Assembly (NCBI GenBank): GCA_964630305.1
Contig: CAZVTR010000035.1
Coordinates: 1 to 25,024, forward strand
DNA: 25,024 bases
Origin: JAKPPT01 sp964630305
GTDB lineage: Bacteria; Spirochaetota; Spirochaetia; Treponematales; UBA12059
Reading direction: 5' to 3'
Under the pieces are notes generated by a model, which saw only the letters and a program-made list of their open reading frames with translations, was not told the DNA's origin and did no database searches. Below are positions 1 to 6,237 of the stretch, in pieces (position 1 is the stretch's first letter; each line of letters begins with the position of its first letter). A program made the translations under genes and the position numbers.

Positions 1-422
1 ATGCTCAACCCGTGTTCAATTGACCAAACAGTATTTTTATGAACGCCAGCAGCATGAGCCAGCTCTTGCTGAGTGAGACCGCAGATCTGTCGTCTTGCAC
101 AGATTGCATTCCCAATTTTTTCTACTATGTAAGCATCTCTAGGCATTCGCGGCGGTATTTGCTTTCTGCTTGCTAGTATGGCTGGATATAGCTCAATTGT
201 GCTATCGCGCGAAAGCTCGATATGCTGAATATTGAGCGCTAAACAGAGTCTTGCACTAGTGAGTGAGGAGACATCGTGTGTGCAATTTTCAATGGCACTG
301 AGCGAGTTTCTGTGAATACCAGCAAGGTCAGCAAGATCGGAAATTGTATAGTGATGAAAATTTCTGCTGGATTTTACAGTGGCTGCAAATGATTCTAAAA
401 ATATCGACTTGTTTAATCGCAT
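1..422 (-). CDS. Tandem XRE-type helix-turn-helix regulator (C-terminus outside window)
   Basis: Reading the minus strand from an ATG at 420-422 gives 140 open codons up to the window edge. An in-frame stop lies just upstream of this ATG, and a weak GGA precedes it by 7 bases. Two XRE-like helix-turn-helix units are visible. Unit 1 is near residues 27-65 (ISDLADLAGIHRNSLSAIEN). Unit 2 is near residues 104-140 (LTQQELAHAAGVHKNTVWSI) and is cut by the edge. The protein is therefore probably a DNA-binding regulator with two DNA-reading units in one chain. It is divergent from the butyrate kinase operon, and the shared intergenic region holds palindromes, so it may control that operon; this is inference. 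The ligand and any C-terminal domain cannot be seen. Confidence 0.72.
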   Translation of the reverse strand, partial: MRLNKSIFLESFAATVKSSRNFHHYTISDLADLAGIHRNSLSAIENCTHDVSSLTSARLCLALNIQHIELSRDSTIELYPAILASRKQIPPRMPRDAYIVEKIGNAICARRQICGLTQQELAHAAGVHKNTVWSIEHGLS

Positions 423-481
423 ATAGTATCCATTTTACCGCAATCAGTATCTTTTACTTGTAACGAAAATATGGACTCAAC

Positions 482-495
482 AGTATGAGCATACT
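482..495. promoter_or_regulatory. Operator-like palindrome between the XRE regulator and buk
   Basis: AGTATG-AG-CATACT is an exact 6-bp inverted repeat with a 2-base centre. It lies in the 236-base gene-free stretch (423-658) between the divergent regulator and buk. Such a short perfect palindrome suits a dimeric regulator, but no binding protein can be assigned from sequence. Apart from this site and the buk promoter, I see nothing else convincing in this stretch. Confidence 0.4.
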
Positions 496-579
496 CAGTC
501 TACCAGTTATTACACGATAAAAATAGCAGTTTGTTGTTTTGACAATTAAAACATCATTTCAAAAATTGCAAATTTTAAC

Positions 580-609
580 TTGTCACAGAACTGGTGACTG
601 GTATATAAT
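580..609 (+). promoter_or_regulatory. Candidate promoter of the buk-ptb-vor operon
   Basis: TTGTCA (580-585) and a perfect TATAAT (604-609) are 18 bases apart, giving a start near 616 and a leader of about 43 bases before buk. The spacer carries the inverted repeat GTCAC-N7-GTGAC (582-598), which sits where a repressor or MerR-like activator would act. A TTGACA at 539-544 has no good -10 partner. Confidence 0.55.
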
Positions 610-658
610 CAGGACAGAAACGGCCCTCATTCATCGGGCTTTGAAACAAGGAGTCGGC

Positions 659-1732
659 ATGGGATTCAAAATTCTTGTCATCAACCCTGGTTCTACATCA
701 ACGAAAATAGGTGTTTTTGAAGATTTGAAGGAACTTTTTACAGAAAATGTGGCACATTCGGCAGAAGAAATCGGACAATTTCCGACAATAGCATCGCAAT
801 ATGAGTTTAGAGAAAAGCATATTCGTGAGGCGCTGGAAAAACGCGGTTTTGACCTTAAGTCCCTTTCCTGCATTGTTGGGCGCGGCGGCCTCTTAAAGCC
901 AATACCTGGCGGGGTATATACTGTGAATGATGCTATGAAGCAAGAACTGCTCGAGGCTCGCAATGGCGAACATGCGTCTAATCTTGGCGCACTCATTGCA
1001 GATAGATTGGCTAAAGAACTGGGTATTCCATCCTTTATTGCAGATCCTGTTGTTGTTGATGAGCTTGATGATGTGGCACGTATCTATGGACACAAGCTTT
1101 TTAAGAAACGCAGTATTTTCCATGCTTTAAACCAAAAGGCAGTATGCCGCCGTTGGTGCAAAGAGCATGGTAAAAAATATACCGATGTCAATCTCATTGT
1201 GGCACACATGGGCGGCGGTGTATCGGTTGGACTGCATCGCCATGGCAAAGTAGTTGATGTAAACAACGCGCTCAATGGAGAAGGTCCTTTTAGTCCGGAA
1301 CGTGCAGGAACTCTCCCTGCAGCAGATCTTGCCAAACTCTGTTTCTCTGGGAAATACACAGAAAAAGAAGTACTCAAAATGATTACCGGACAGGGCGGTA
1401 TGGTGAGTCTATTTAATACCAATGATATGCGCGTCCTTGAAAAGGCAGCAAAAGAAGAAAAAAATCCTGAAGCATTGCTTGTTTACAATGCCTTTATATA
1501 TAATGTAGGAAAAGCCATTGGAGCGCTTGCAGCAGCCGCGCGAGGCAAGGTTGATGGTATCATTCTTACTGGCGGTATAGCATATGGTAAACCAGTACAG
1601 GAGGAGCTTATTGCAATGACTGGCTGGATTGCTCCGGTTACCGTGTATCCCGGAGAGGGAGAACTCGAAGCTCTAGCTCTCGCAGGTTATAGTGTCTTAA
1701 CAAAAGAGGTTGTGCCTCAGGAATATAAATAA
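659..1732 (+). CDS. buk: Butyrate / branched-chain fatty acid kinase
   Basis: This ASKHA-fold acyl kinase (357 aa, typical for butyrate kinases) converts acyl phosphate and ADP to the free fatty acid and ATP. The phosphate-binding motif VINPGSTSTKIGVF is at residues 7-20, HMGGGVSVG at 183-191 and FSPERAG at 211-217. The start chosen is the ATG at 659, preceded by AGGAG at suitable spacing; an upstream TTG at 539 would add 40 residues that do not fit the family and would lie within the promoter region. It is the first gene of the operon, followed after 23 bases by ptb. Beside VorB-type oxidoreductase genes, the physiological substrate could be isobutyryl-, isovaleryl- or 2-methylbutyryl-phosphate rather than only butyryl-phosphate. 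The gene order (buk before ptb) is the reverse of the ptb-buk order in solventogenic clostridia. Confidence 0.93.
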   Translation: MGFKILVINPGSTSTKIGVFEDLKELFTENVAHSAEEIGQFPTIASQYEFREKHIREALEKRGFDLKSLSCIVGRGGLLKPIPGGVYTVNDAMKQELLEARNGEHASNLGALIADRLAKELGIPSFIADPVVVDELDDVARIYGHKLFKKRSIFHALNQKAVCRRWCKEHGKKYTDVNLIVAHMGGGVSVGLHRHGKVVDVNNALNGEGPFSPERAGTLPAADLAKLCFSGKYTEKEVLKMITGQGGMVSLFNTNDMRVLEKAAKEEKNPEALLVYNAFIYNVGKAIGALAAAARGKVDGIILTGGIAYGKPVQEELIAMTGWIAPVTVYPGEGELEALALAGYSVLTKEVVPQEYK

Positions 1733-1755
1733 ACTATTGCTCAGGAGTTTATATA

Positions 1756-2661
1756 ATGAAGTCAATTGATGAAATTATCGAAGCGGCACGAAAAGCTGGA
1801 AAAAAAAGAATAGCTGTTGCTGCTGCGCAGGAACACTCTGCTCTCGAGGCAGCAGTAGATGCATGGAAGCATGGCATTGCTGAGCCAATACTCATTGGTG
1901 ACAGCGCTGCAGTAAAACAAGTAGCGCAGGAATTGAATCTCGATATCAGCCCATTCAAGCTCATTGAAGAAAAGGATTATGCAAAGGCTGCTCAAAAAGC
2001 TGTTGAGCTTGTAAAAGCTGGAGAGGCCGATATGGTCATGAAGGGCATACTTGATACTTCAATTCTGCTCAAGGCCGTTCTCAACAAAGAAAACGGGCTT
2101 AATGCAGGCAGGCTCACAAGCCATGTCGCTGTCATGCAGGTGCCGACTTACCATAAGCTCTTGCTTGTTACCGATGCTGCAATCAATATTGCTCCAGACC
2201 TTGCAGGCAAAATTGATATGATTACCAATGCGGTGCAGGTTGCAAAAGCAATTGGCGTGGATAATCCTAAAGTAGCTCTGCTCGCGGCTGTTGAAAAAGT
2301 AAACCCCGATAAGATGCCCTGTACAACCGATGCTGCAGTGCTCACCCAGATGAACCGCCGCGGACAGATTAAAGGCTGTATTATTGATGGACCGCTTGCA
2401 CTTGATAATGCTGTAAGCAAAGAGAGCGCACGCATTAAAAAGATAGTATCCGATGTAGCGGGAGATGCTGATATTCTTATGACACCAGATATCGAAGCCG
2501 GCAATGTACTCTATAAATGTTTACTCGATCTTGCTCAGGCTCGCGGTGCAGGCATTGTTGTAGGCGCAGCAAAACCGGTAGTGCTTACAAGCCGCGCGGA
2601 TACTGCAGATACGAAACTGGCAAGCATTGCCCTCGCAGCACTCACTGCCGGCATTGCGTAA
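1756..2661 (+). CDS. ptb: Phosphate butyryltransferase (phosphotransacylase)
   Basis: A 301-aa member of the phosphate acetyl/butyryl transferase family. It exchanges CoA of a short-chain acyl-CoA for phosphate, feeding the kinase encoded just upstream. Family sequence is clear along the chain: an N-terminal segment with RIAVAAAQEHSALEAAVDA, the MVMKGILDTSILLKAVLNKE block near residues 93-112, and the C-terminal GAAKPVVLTSRADT segment near residues 271-284. CAGGAG lies upstream of the ATG. Together with buk it forms the substrate-level phosphorylation arm of the operon. The acyl-chain preference is not readable; context favours branched C4-C5 acyl groups made by the Vor enzyme. Confidence 0.93.
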   Translation: MKSIDEIIEAARKAGKKRIAVAAAQEHSALEAAVDAWKHGIAEPILIGDSAAVKQVAQELNLDISPFKLIEEKDYAKAAQKAVELVKAGEADMVMKGILDTSILLKAVLNKENGLNAGRLTSHVAVMQVPTYHKLLLVTDAAINIAPDLAGKIDMITNAVQVAKAIGVDNPKVALLAAVEKVNPDKMPCTTDAAVLTQMNRRGQIKGCIIDGPLALDNAVSKESARIKKIVSDVAGDADILMTPDIEAGNVLYKCLLDLAQARGAGIVVGAAKPVVLTSRADTADTKLASIALAALTAGIA

Positions 2662-2691
2662 ACTATATGTTCTTACCATAAGGAGCTGTAT

Positions 2692-2907
2692 ATGGCTAAT
2701 AAAGGTCAACCAAAAATAGACAGGGAACGCTGTAAAGGCTGTTTGCTCTGTGTTCGAGCCTGTCCGACTAAGGTGCTCGATGTCGATTCAGACCCCAACT
2801 CATGGGGCTACTATCCTGCAAAGGCAGTAGCCATCGAAAAATGTATTGCATGCGGTAATTGTTATACTGTATGCCCTGATGTTGCAATTACGGTTTATAA
2901 AGAATAA
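2692..2907 (+). CDS. 2[4Fe-4S] ferredoxin-type subunit of the 2-oxoacid:ferredoxin oxidoreductase
   Basis: A small 71-aa iron-sulfur protein with two complete cluster motifs: CKGCLLCVRACP (Cys 14, 17, 20, 24) and CIACGNCYTVCP (Cys 51, 54, 57, 61). Proteins of this size and spacing serve as the delta subunit (KorD/VorD) of four-subunit 2-oxoacid oxidoreductases, passing electrons from the thiamine site to soluble ferredoxin. AAGGAG precedes the ATG. The gene lies 11 bases before the alpha subunit gene, which supports it being a subunit rather than a free ferredoxin. Confidence 0.88.
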   Translation: MANKGQPKIDRERCKGCLLCVRACPTKVLDVDSDPNSWGYYPAKAVAIEKCIACGNCYTVCPDVAITVYKE

Positions 2908-2918
2908 GGAGGCAGAGC

Positions 2919-3986
2919 ATGGCTGAAGAAAAACGCCTGATGAAGGGCAATGAGGCAATTGGTGAAGCTGCCATTCGAGCAGGATGCACCGCATATTTTG
3001 GCTATCCAATAACCCCTCAGAACGAACTTACTGCCTATATGGCAAAAAATATGATTGATAACAAGCGCACCTTTATACAGGCAGAGAGTGAAGTTGCTGC
3101 TATCAATATGGTATATGGCGCTGCATCAACCGGTGCGCGCGCAATGACAAGCTCCTCGAGCCCCGGTATCAGTCTTAAACAGGAAGGCATTTCGTATGCC
3201 TGCGGTGCCGATCTTCCGCTCGTCGTTGTCAATGTAATGCGGTCAGGCCCCGGTCTTGGCGGCATCGTGCCGAGCCAGGCGGATTATTTCCAGTCAACCC
3301 GCGGCGGCGGCCATGGTGACTATTATCATTTCGTGCTAGCTCCTAAGAGCGTTCAAGAAGCAGCTGACTTAACCTATGAAGCTTTTGATCTTGCTGATGA
3401 ATGGCGTATGCCCGCAATGATACTTGCAGACGGTTTAATTGGCCAGATGATGGAAGGTGTCGTGCTCCCGGAAAAACGCGACCTTGCAAAGCTTCCGAAA
3501 AAGCCCTGGGCTGTCGGTCATCAGGGAGAATTAAAACGCCCTATCAATCATGTAACTTCTATTAACCTTGTGCCACAGGAACTCGAAGCGACCGTTAAAG
3601 CACGTTTTGAACGCTATGCAAAAATTAAAGCATCACTCCAGCGTTATGAAGAGGTAAATACAGATAAATCAGATCTCGTGCTTGTAGCGTATGGCACAGC
3701 TTCACGTGTTGCACTTGGCGCACTCGAACTGGCAAAAGCCGATGGCATTGAAGTTGGACTTTTGCGTCCAATAACACTCTGGCCCTATCCAGAAAAGCGA
3801 ATTGCAGAACTTGCGCAAAAGGGTAAGCGCTTCCTCGTTGTAGAAATGAGTATGGGACAGATGGTGGAAGATGTGCGCCTTGCCGTTAACGGAAGAGCTC
3901 AGGTTGATTTTTATGGACGTACTGGCGGCATGATACCGACAGAAGATGAAGTGTATGCGGAAATCCGCCGCATTCTTAAGAAATAA
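2919..3986 (+). CDS. vorB: 2-oxoacid (2-oxoisovalerate) : ferredoxin oxidoreductase, alpha subunit VorB
   Basis: The 355-aa alpha subunit of a cytoplasmic enzyme that oxidatively decarboxylates a 2-oxoacid to acyl-CoA, CO2 and reduced ferredoxin. The start KGNEAIGEAAIRAGCTAYFG followed by YPITPQNEL (residues 29-37), and the blocks SSSSPGISLKQEGISY (78-93) and GPGLGGIVPSQADYF (110-124), match the VorB/KorA family closely. The N-terminal pyrimidine-binding domain and the C-terminal transketolase-like domain are both present. AAGGAGG precedes the ATG. Next to buk and ptb, a branched-chain substrate such as 2-oxoisovalerate is more likely than 2-oxoglutarate, though the two cannot be separated by sequence alone. 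Confidence 0.9.
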   Translation: MAEEKRLMKGNEAIGEAAIRAGCTAYFGYPITPQNELTAYMAKNMIDNKRTFIQAESEVAAINMVYGAASTGARAMTSSSSPGISLKQEGISYACGADLPLVVVNVMRSGPGLGGIVPSQADYFQSTRGGGHGDYYHFVLAPKSVQEAADLTYEAFDLADEWRMPAMILADGLIGQMMEGVVLPEKRDLAKLPKKPWAVGHQGELKRPINHVTSINLVPQELEATVKARFERYAKIKASLQRYEEVNTDKSDLVLVAYGTASRVALGALELAKADGIEVGLLRPITLWPYPEKRIAELAQKGKRFLVVEMSMGQMVEDVRLAVNGRAQVDFYGRTGGMIPTEDEVYAEIRRILKK

Positions 3987-3996
3987 GGAGAATCCT

Positions 3997-4758
3997 ATGG
4001 AATTACTATACGGGCATCCTAAAAGCCTTAAGCCGATACAAACAAAATATTGTCCTGGCTGCGGCCATGGCGTTATACATCGCCTTATAGCTGAGGTTGT
4101 AGATGAACTGGGCATGCAAGGTAAAGCTATTATAACCAATCCGGTTGGCTGTTCTATCTGGGCAGATTTGTACTTTGATTTTGATTCCGTGCAGCCGCCT
4201 CATGGAAGAACTCCTGCGGCATCGACAGGAATTAAGCGTATGCTTCCTGATCATCTTGTAATTTGTTATCAGGGTGATGGAGACCTTGCTGCGATTGGTA
4301 CGGCAGAGATTATCCATGCAGCAAACCGCGGTGAAAAATTTACAACAATATTTGTTAACAATGCAATCTATGGTATGACAGGCGGCCAAATGGCTCCGAC
4401 GACACTAGTTGGACAAAAAGCCACGACTGCCCCCTATGGCCGCGATCCTGTGGGAGCTGGTATGGGGTACCCAATTCAGGTTTGTGAATTGCTTGCAACA
4501 CTTGGAGGCACAAAGTATCTTGCACGCGGCGCTGTTAATAATGCTGTTAATGTTAAGAAAACAAAACAGTATATCAAGAAAGCGTTTGAAGCACAGCTCC
4601 GCGGTGAAGGTTTTACCATGGTAGAAATTCTTTCTCAGTGTCCTACAAACTGGGGTATGCAGGCAAAAGAAAGCGTTGAGTGGCTCGAACAAAACATGAT
4701 TCCCTTCTATAAGCTCGGGGAAATTAAAAATACACTGGAAGGGGAGGCACAAAAATGA
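3997..4758 (+). CDS. vorA: 2-oxoacid:ferredoxin oxidoreductase, beta (thiamine diphosphate) subunit
   Basis: A 253-aa beta subunit carrying thiamine diphosphate and one [4Fe-4S] cluster. The likely cluster ligands are Cys19 and Cys22 (CPGCGH), Cys52 (VGCSIW) and Cys215 (SQCPTNW), as in this family. The thiamine/Mg motif runs from GDGD (93-96) to VNNAIYGMTGGQ (120-131). The ATG at 3997 has AAGGAG directly upstream, overlapping the alpha-subunit stop; an in-frame start 51 bases further up lies inside the alpha gene and lacks family sequence. The stop overlaps the gamma-subunit start by 4 bases (ATGA), so the two are translationally coupled. Confidence 0.9.
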   Translation: MELLYGHPKSLKPIQTKYCPGCGHGVIHRLIAEVVDELGMQGKAIITNPVGCSIWADLYFDFDSVQPPHGRTPAASTGIKRMLPDHLVICYQGDGDLAAIGTAEIIHAANRGEKFTTIFVNNAIYGMTGGQMAPTTLVGQKATTAPYGRDPVGAGMGYPIQVCELLATLGGTKYLARGAVNNAVNVKKTKQYIKKAFEAQLRGEGFTMVEILSQCPTNWGMQAKESVEWLEQNMIPFYKLGEIKNTLEGEAQK

Positions 4759-5291
4759 CAGAAAAGACATTTATGGCAGGTTTTGGCGGACAGGGTATTA
4801 TCAGTTTGGGACAGCTCTGGGTATATTGCGGCATGAAAGAAGGGCTCAATGTTACGTTTTTCCCATTTTACGGTGCTGAAAAACGCGGCGGTATCGCACG
4901 TGCAAATGTCATCGTTTCCGATAGAGAAATTGCTAGTCCGCTTGTTACTAAACCAGATTCGGCAATCGTTATGAACATGGATTCTCTCCCTATATGCGAG
5001 GAAATCGTAAAGCCCAATGGAACGCTGCTCATAAACTCAAGCCTCGTAAAAGTTGAACCTAAACGCAAAGATGTTAAGGTTGTAAAAATCCCCTGCAATG
5101 AGCTTGCTGAATCAATTGGCGATGTAAAAATTGCTAATATGGTGATGATGGGAGCACTTTCCCGAGTGACAGGGGCGGTAAAGCTTGCAAAACTGGAAGA
5201 AGTACTCAAGAGCTTTTTCCCTGAGAACAAGCACAAGTATATACCCATGAATATTAAAGCAATAGAAGCGGGTATGAATGCGGTAAAATAA
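4755..5291 (+). CDS. 2-oxoacid:ferredoxin oxidoreductase, gamma subunit
   Basis: A 178-aa subunit of the POR/KOR gamma family. The N-terminal signature FGGQGIISLGQLW starts at residue 10, and YGAEKRGGIARANVIVSD follows near residues 39-56; both are typical of gamma subunits that contact CoA. GGGGAGG lies upstream of the ATG, which overlaps the beta-gene stop by 4 bases. It is the last gene of the operon and is followed by a strong terminator. The order ferredoxin, alpha, beta, gamma is a common Kor/Vor layout. Confidence 0.9.
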   Translation: MTEKTFMAGFGGQGIISLGQLWVYCGMKEGLNVTFFPFYGAEKRGGIARANVIVSDREIASPLVTKPDSAIVMNMDSLPICEEIVKPNGTLLINSSLVKVEPKRKDVKVVKIPCNELAESIGDVKIANMVMMGALSRVTGAVKLAKLEEVLKSFFPENKHKYIPMNIKAIEAGMNAVK

Positions 5292-5318
5292 ATTAGCCTG
5301 AATAGACACTAACAGAGC

Positions 5319-5362
5319 AAGCGCAGTACAGAGAAAATAGCTGCTGTACTGCGCTTTTTTTT
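5319..5362 (+). terminator. Rho-independent terminator of the buk-ptb-vor operon
   Basis: AAGCGCAGTACAG (5319-5331) pairs perfectly with CTGTACTGCGCTT (5344-5356). The loop is 12 bases and a run of eight T follows (5355-5362). It overlaps the stop codon of the convergent DUF134-NifX gene, so the two units end back to back. Confidence 0.9.
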
Positions 5363-6023
5363 AATGGTGACATTCGTATTCGCCATGTTCATGGCAGGTT
5401 TCACCTGAGTCTTTAAGCGTGCCAGCAATCCATTGTTCCACAACAGAACGTACATTGCCCGATGCACCGCGAATAACATCGATACCATGTGCTTTGAGTA
5501 TTCTAATTGCTCCATCGCCGATATTGCCTGCAAGCATGAGCGTTACACCATCCTGTGCAAGCTTTGAAGCTATATCACTCTTGCAGCCGCAACCATTGGG
5601 GCTATCGATGCGTTTTTCAGCGATAATGGAACCATTATCAATTTCAAATACGGTAAAATATTCGCAGTGTCCAAAGTGGGCATCGATAAATCCATTTTTT
5701 GTTGGTACAGCAATTTTGTTTGGCATAGTTTGTTCCTCCTTAATAGTGTAAGTTCCGCCTTCTATTGTAACTGTCTTATTATTGAGAACCGCATCGGCAA
5801 CAATGCGGTGTGCACTATCAAGAATTCTCCCGAACGTCTGCCGTGAGACACCCATTGCGCGTGCAGCAGCTTCCTGGTAGAGCCCTTCGATATCTGCAAG
5901 GCGGAGCGCTTCAGCTTGATCGAGGGTCAGGGTGACTGTTTCCGGACTACAGTATCGCTGTTTTTGTGCGCATTCCTGAGCGGTTGCTCTGGCTATTTTT
6001 CTTGGGCAGTGGGGTCGGGGCAT
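5361..6023 (-). CDS. DUF134 (HTH) - NifX/NifB-type domain fusion protein with Cys/His tail
   Basis: The 220-aa product joins two units. Residues 1-95 are a DUF134 protein: MPRPHCPRKI start, LTLDQAEALRLADIEGLYQE, and a helix-turn-helix near 44-70 (AARAMGVSRQTFGRIL). Residues 100-205 are a dinitrogenase iron-molybdenum cofactor biosynthesis (NifX/NifB-like) domain: IAVPTKNGFIDAHFGHCEYF and LMLAGNIGDGAIRILKAHGI. The tail (207-220) is rich in Cys and His (GETCHEHGEYECHH), suggesting metal binding. The first domain is probably a DNA-binding regulator and the second may bind a metal or metal-sulfur centre; no nif genes are nearby, so nitrogen fixation is not implied. AGAGGA precedes the ATG at 6023. 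Inside the gene, AGGAGG and an ATG at codon 100 could also make the NifX unit alone. Confidence 0.82.
   Translation of the reverse strand: MPRPHCPRKIARATAQECAQKQRYCSPETVTLTLDQAEALRLADIEGLYQEAAARAMGVSRQTFGRILDSAHRIVADAVLNNKTVTIEGGTYTIKEEQTMPNKIAVPTKNGFIDAHFGHCEYFTVFEIDNGSIIAEKRIDSPNGCGCKSDIASKLAQDGVTLMLAGNIGDGAIRILKAHGIDVIRGASGNVRSVVEQWIAGTLKDSGETCHEHGEYECHH
5724..5740 (-). promoter_or_regulatory. Internal ribosome binding site and ATG within the DUF134-NifX gene
   Basis: On the minus strand a perfect AGGAGG (5740-5735) stands 8 bases before an in-frame ATG (5726-5724) that opens exactly at the start of the NifX-like domain (MPNKIAVPTKNGF). It is a stronger ribosome site than that of the full-length start. 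A 121-aa second product is therefore plausible. Confidence 0.6.
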
Positions 6024-6044
6024 AGTATCCTCTTGAAAGCTGAA

Positions 6045-6060
6045 ATGAGCATATGCTCAT
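6045..6060. promoter_or_regulatory. Perfect 16-bp palindrome just downstream of the DUF134-NifX promoter
   Basis: ATGAGCATATGCTCAT is fully self-complementary. It covers about +4 to +19 of the predicted minus-strand transcript and abuts the Rex-like site without a gap. It resembles operators of ArsR-type metal sensors in general form; the binding protein, possibly the DUF134 domain itself, is unknown. Confidence 0.6.
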
Positions 6061-6061
6061 A

Positions 6062-6079
6062 TTGTTAATATATTAACAA
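6062..6079. promoter_or_regulatory. Candidate Rex (NADH/NAD+ sensor) operator
   Basis: TTGTTAA-TATA-TTAACAA is an exact match to the Rex consensus described for clostridia (TTGTTAA-N4-TTAACAA). One flanking base on each side extends it to a 20-bp perfect palindrome (6061-6080). It covers the -10 box of the minus-strand promoter, a classical repressor position. No rex gene is in the window. Confidence 0.6.
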
Positions 6080-6098
6080 TACGCAAGTTAACAGTCAA
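6070..6098 (-). promoter_or_regulatory. Promoter of the DUF134-NifX gene
   Basis: On the minus strand TTGACT (6098-6093) and TAATAT (6075-6070) are separated by 17 bases. The expected start is near 6063, giving a leader of about 40 bases. The rest of the gap up to uvrA (6099-6237) is AT-rich and holds no gene that I can see. Confidence 0.6.
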
Positions 6099-6237
6099 GT
6101 GTTATTTCGATTCACAAAGAATTTTAATATAGCAAAATACATTCTTTTAGAGTGAAAATTATATCAAATTTGTTAGAAAATTATTAGTATTGCTTCCTCT
6201 AGCCAAAATCAATCACTTTGAGTAATTTATAAATACT

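Noticed and set aside
539..658. N-terminal extension of buk from a TTG start at 539
   Set aside because: The 40 added residues do not resemble the family, would overlap the TATAAT promoter, and the ATG at 659 has a good AGGAG site.
3946..3996. Upstream start for the oxidoreductase beta subunit
   Set aside because: It lies inside the alpha-subunit gene in another frame; the ATG at 3997 has AAGGAG and gives a standard N-terminus.
5361..6023. Nitrogen-fixation locus, suggested by the NifX-like domain
   Set aside because: No nifHDK or nifB gene is nearby, and NifX/NifB-like domains are common in anaerobes that do not fix nitrogen.
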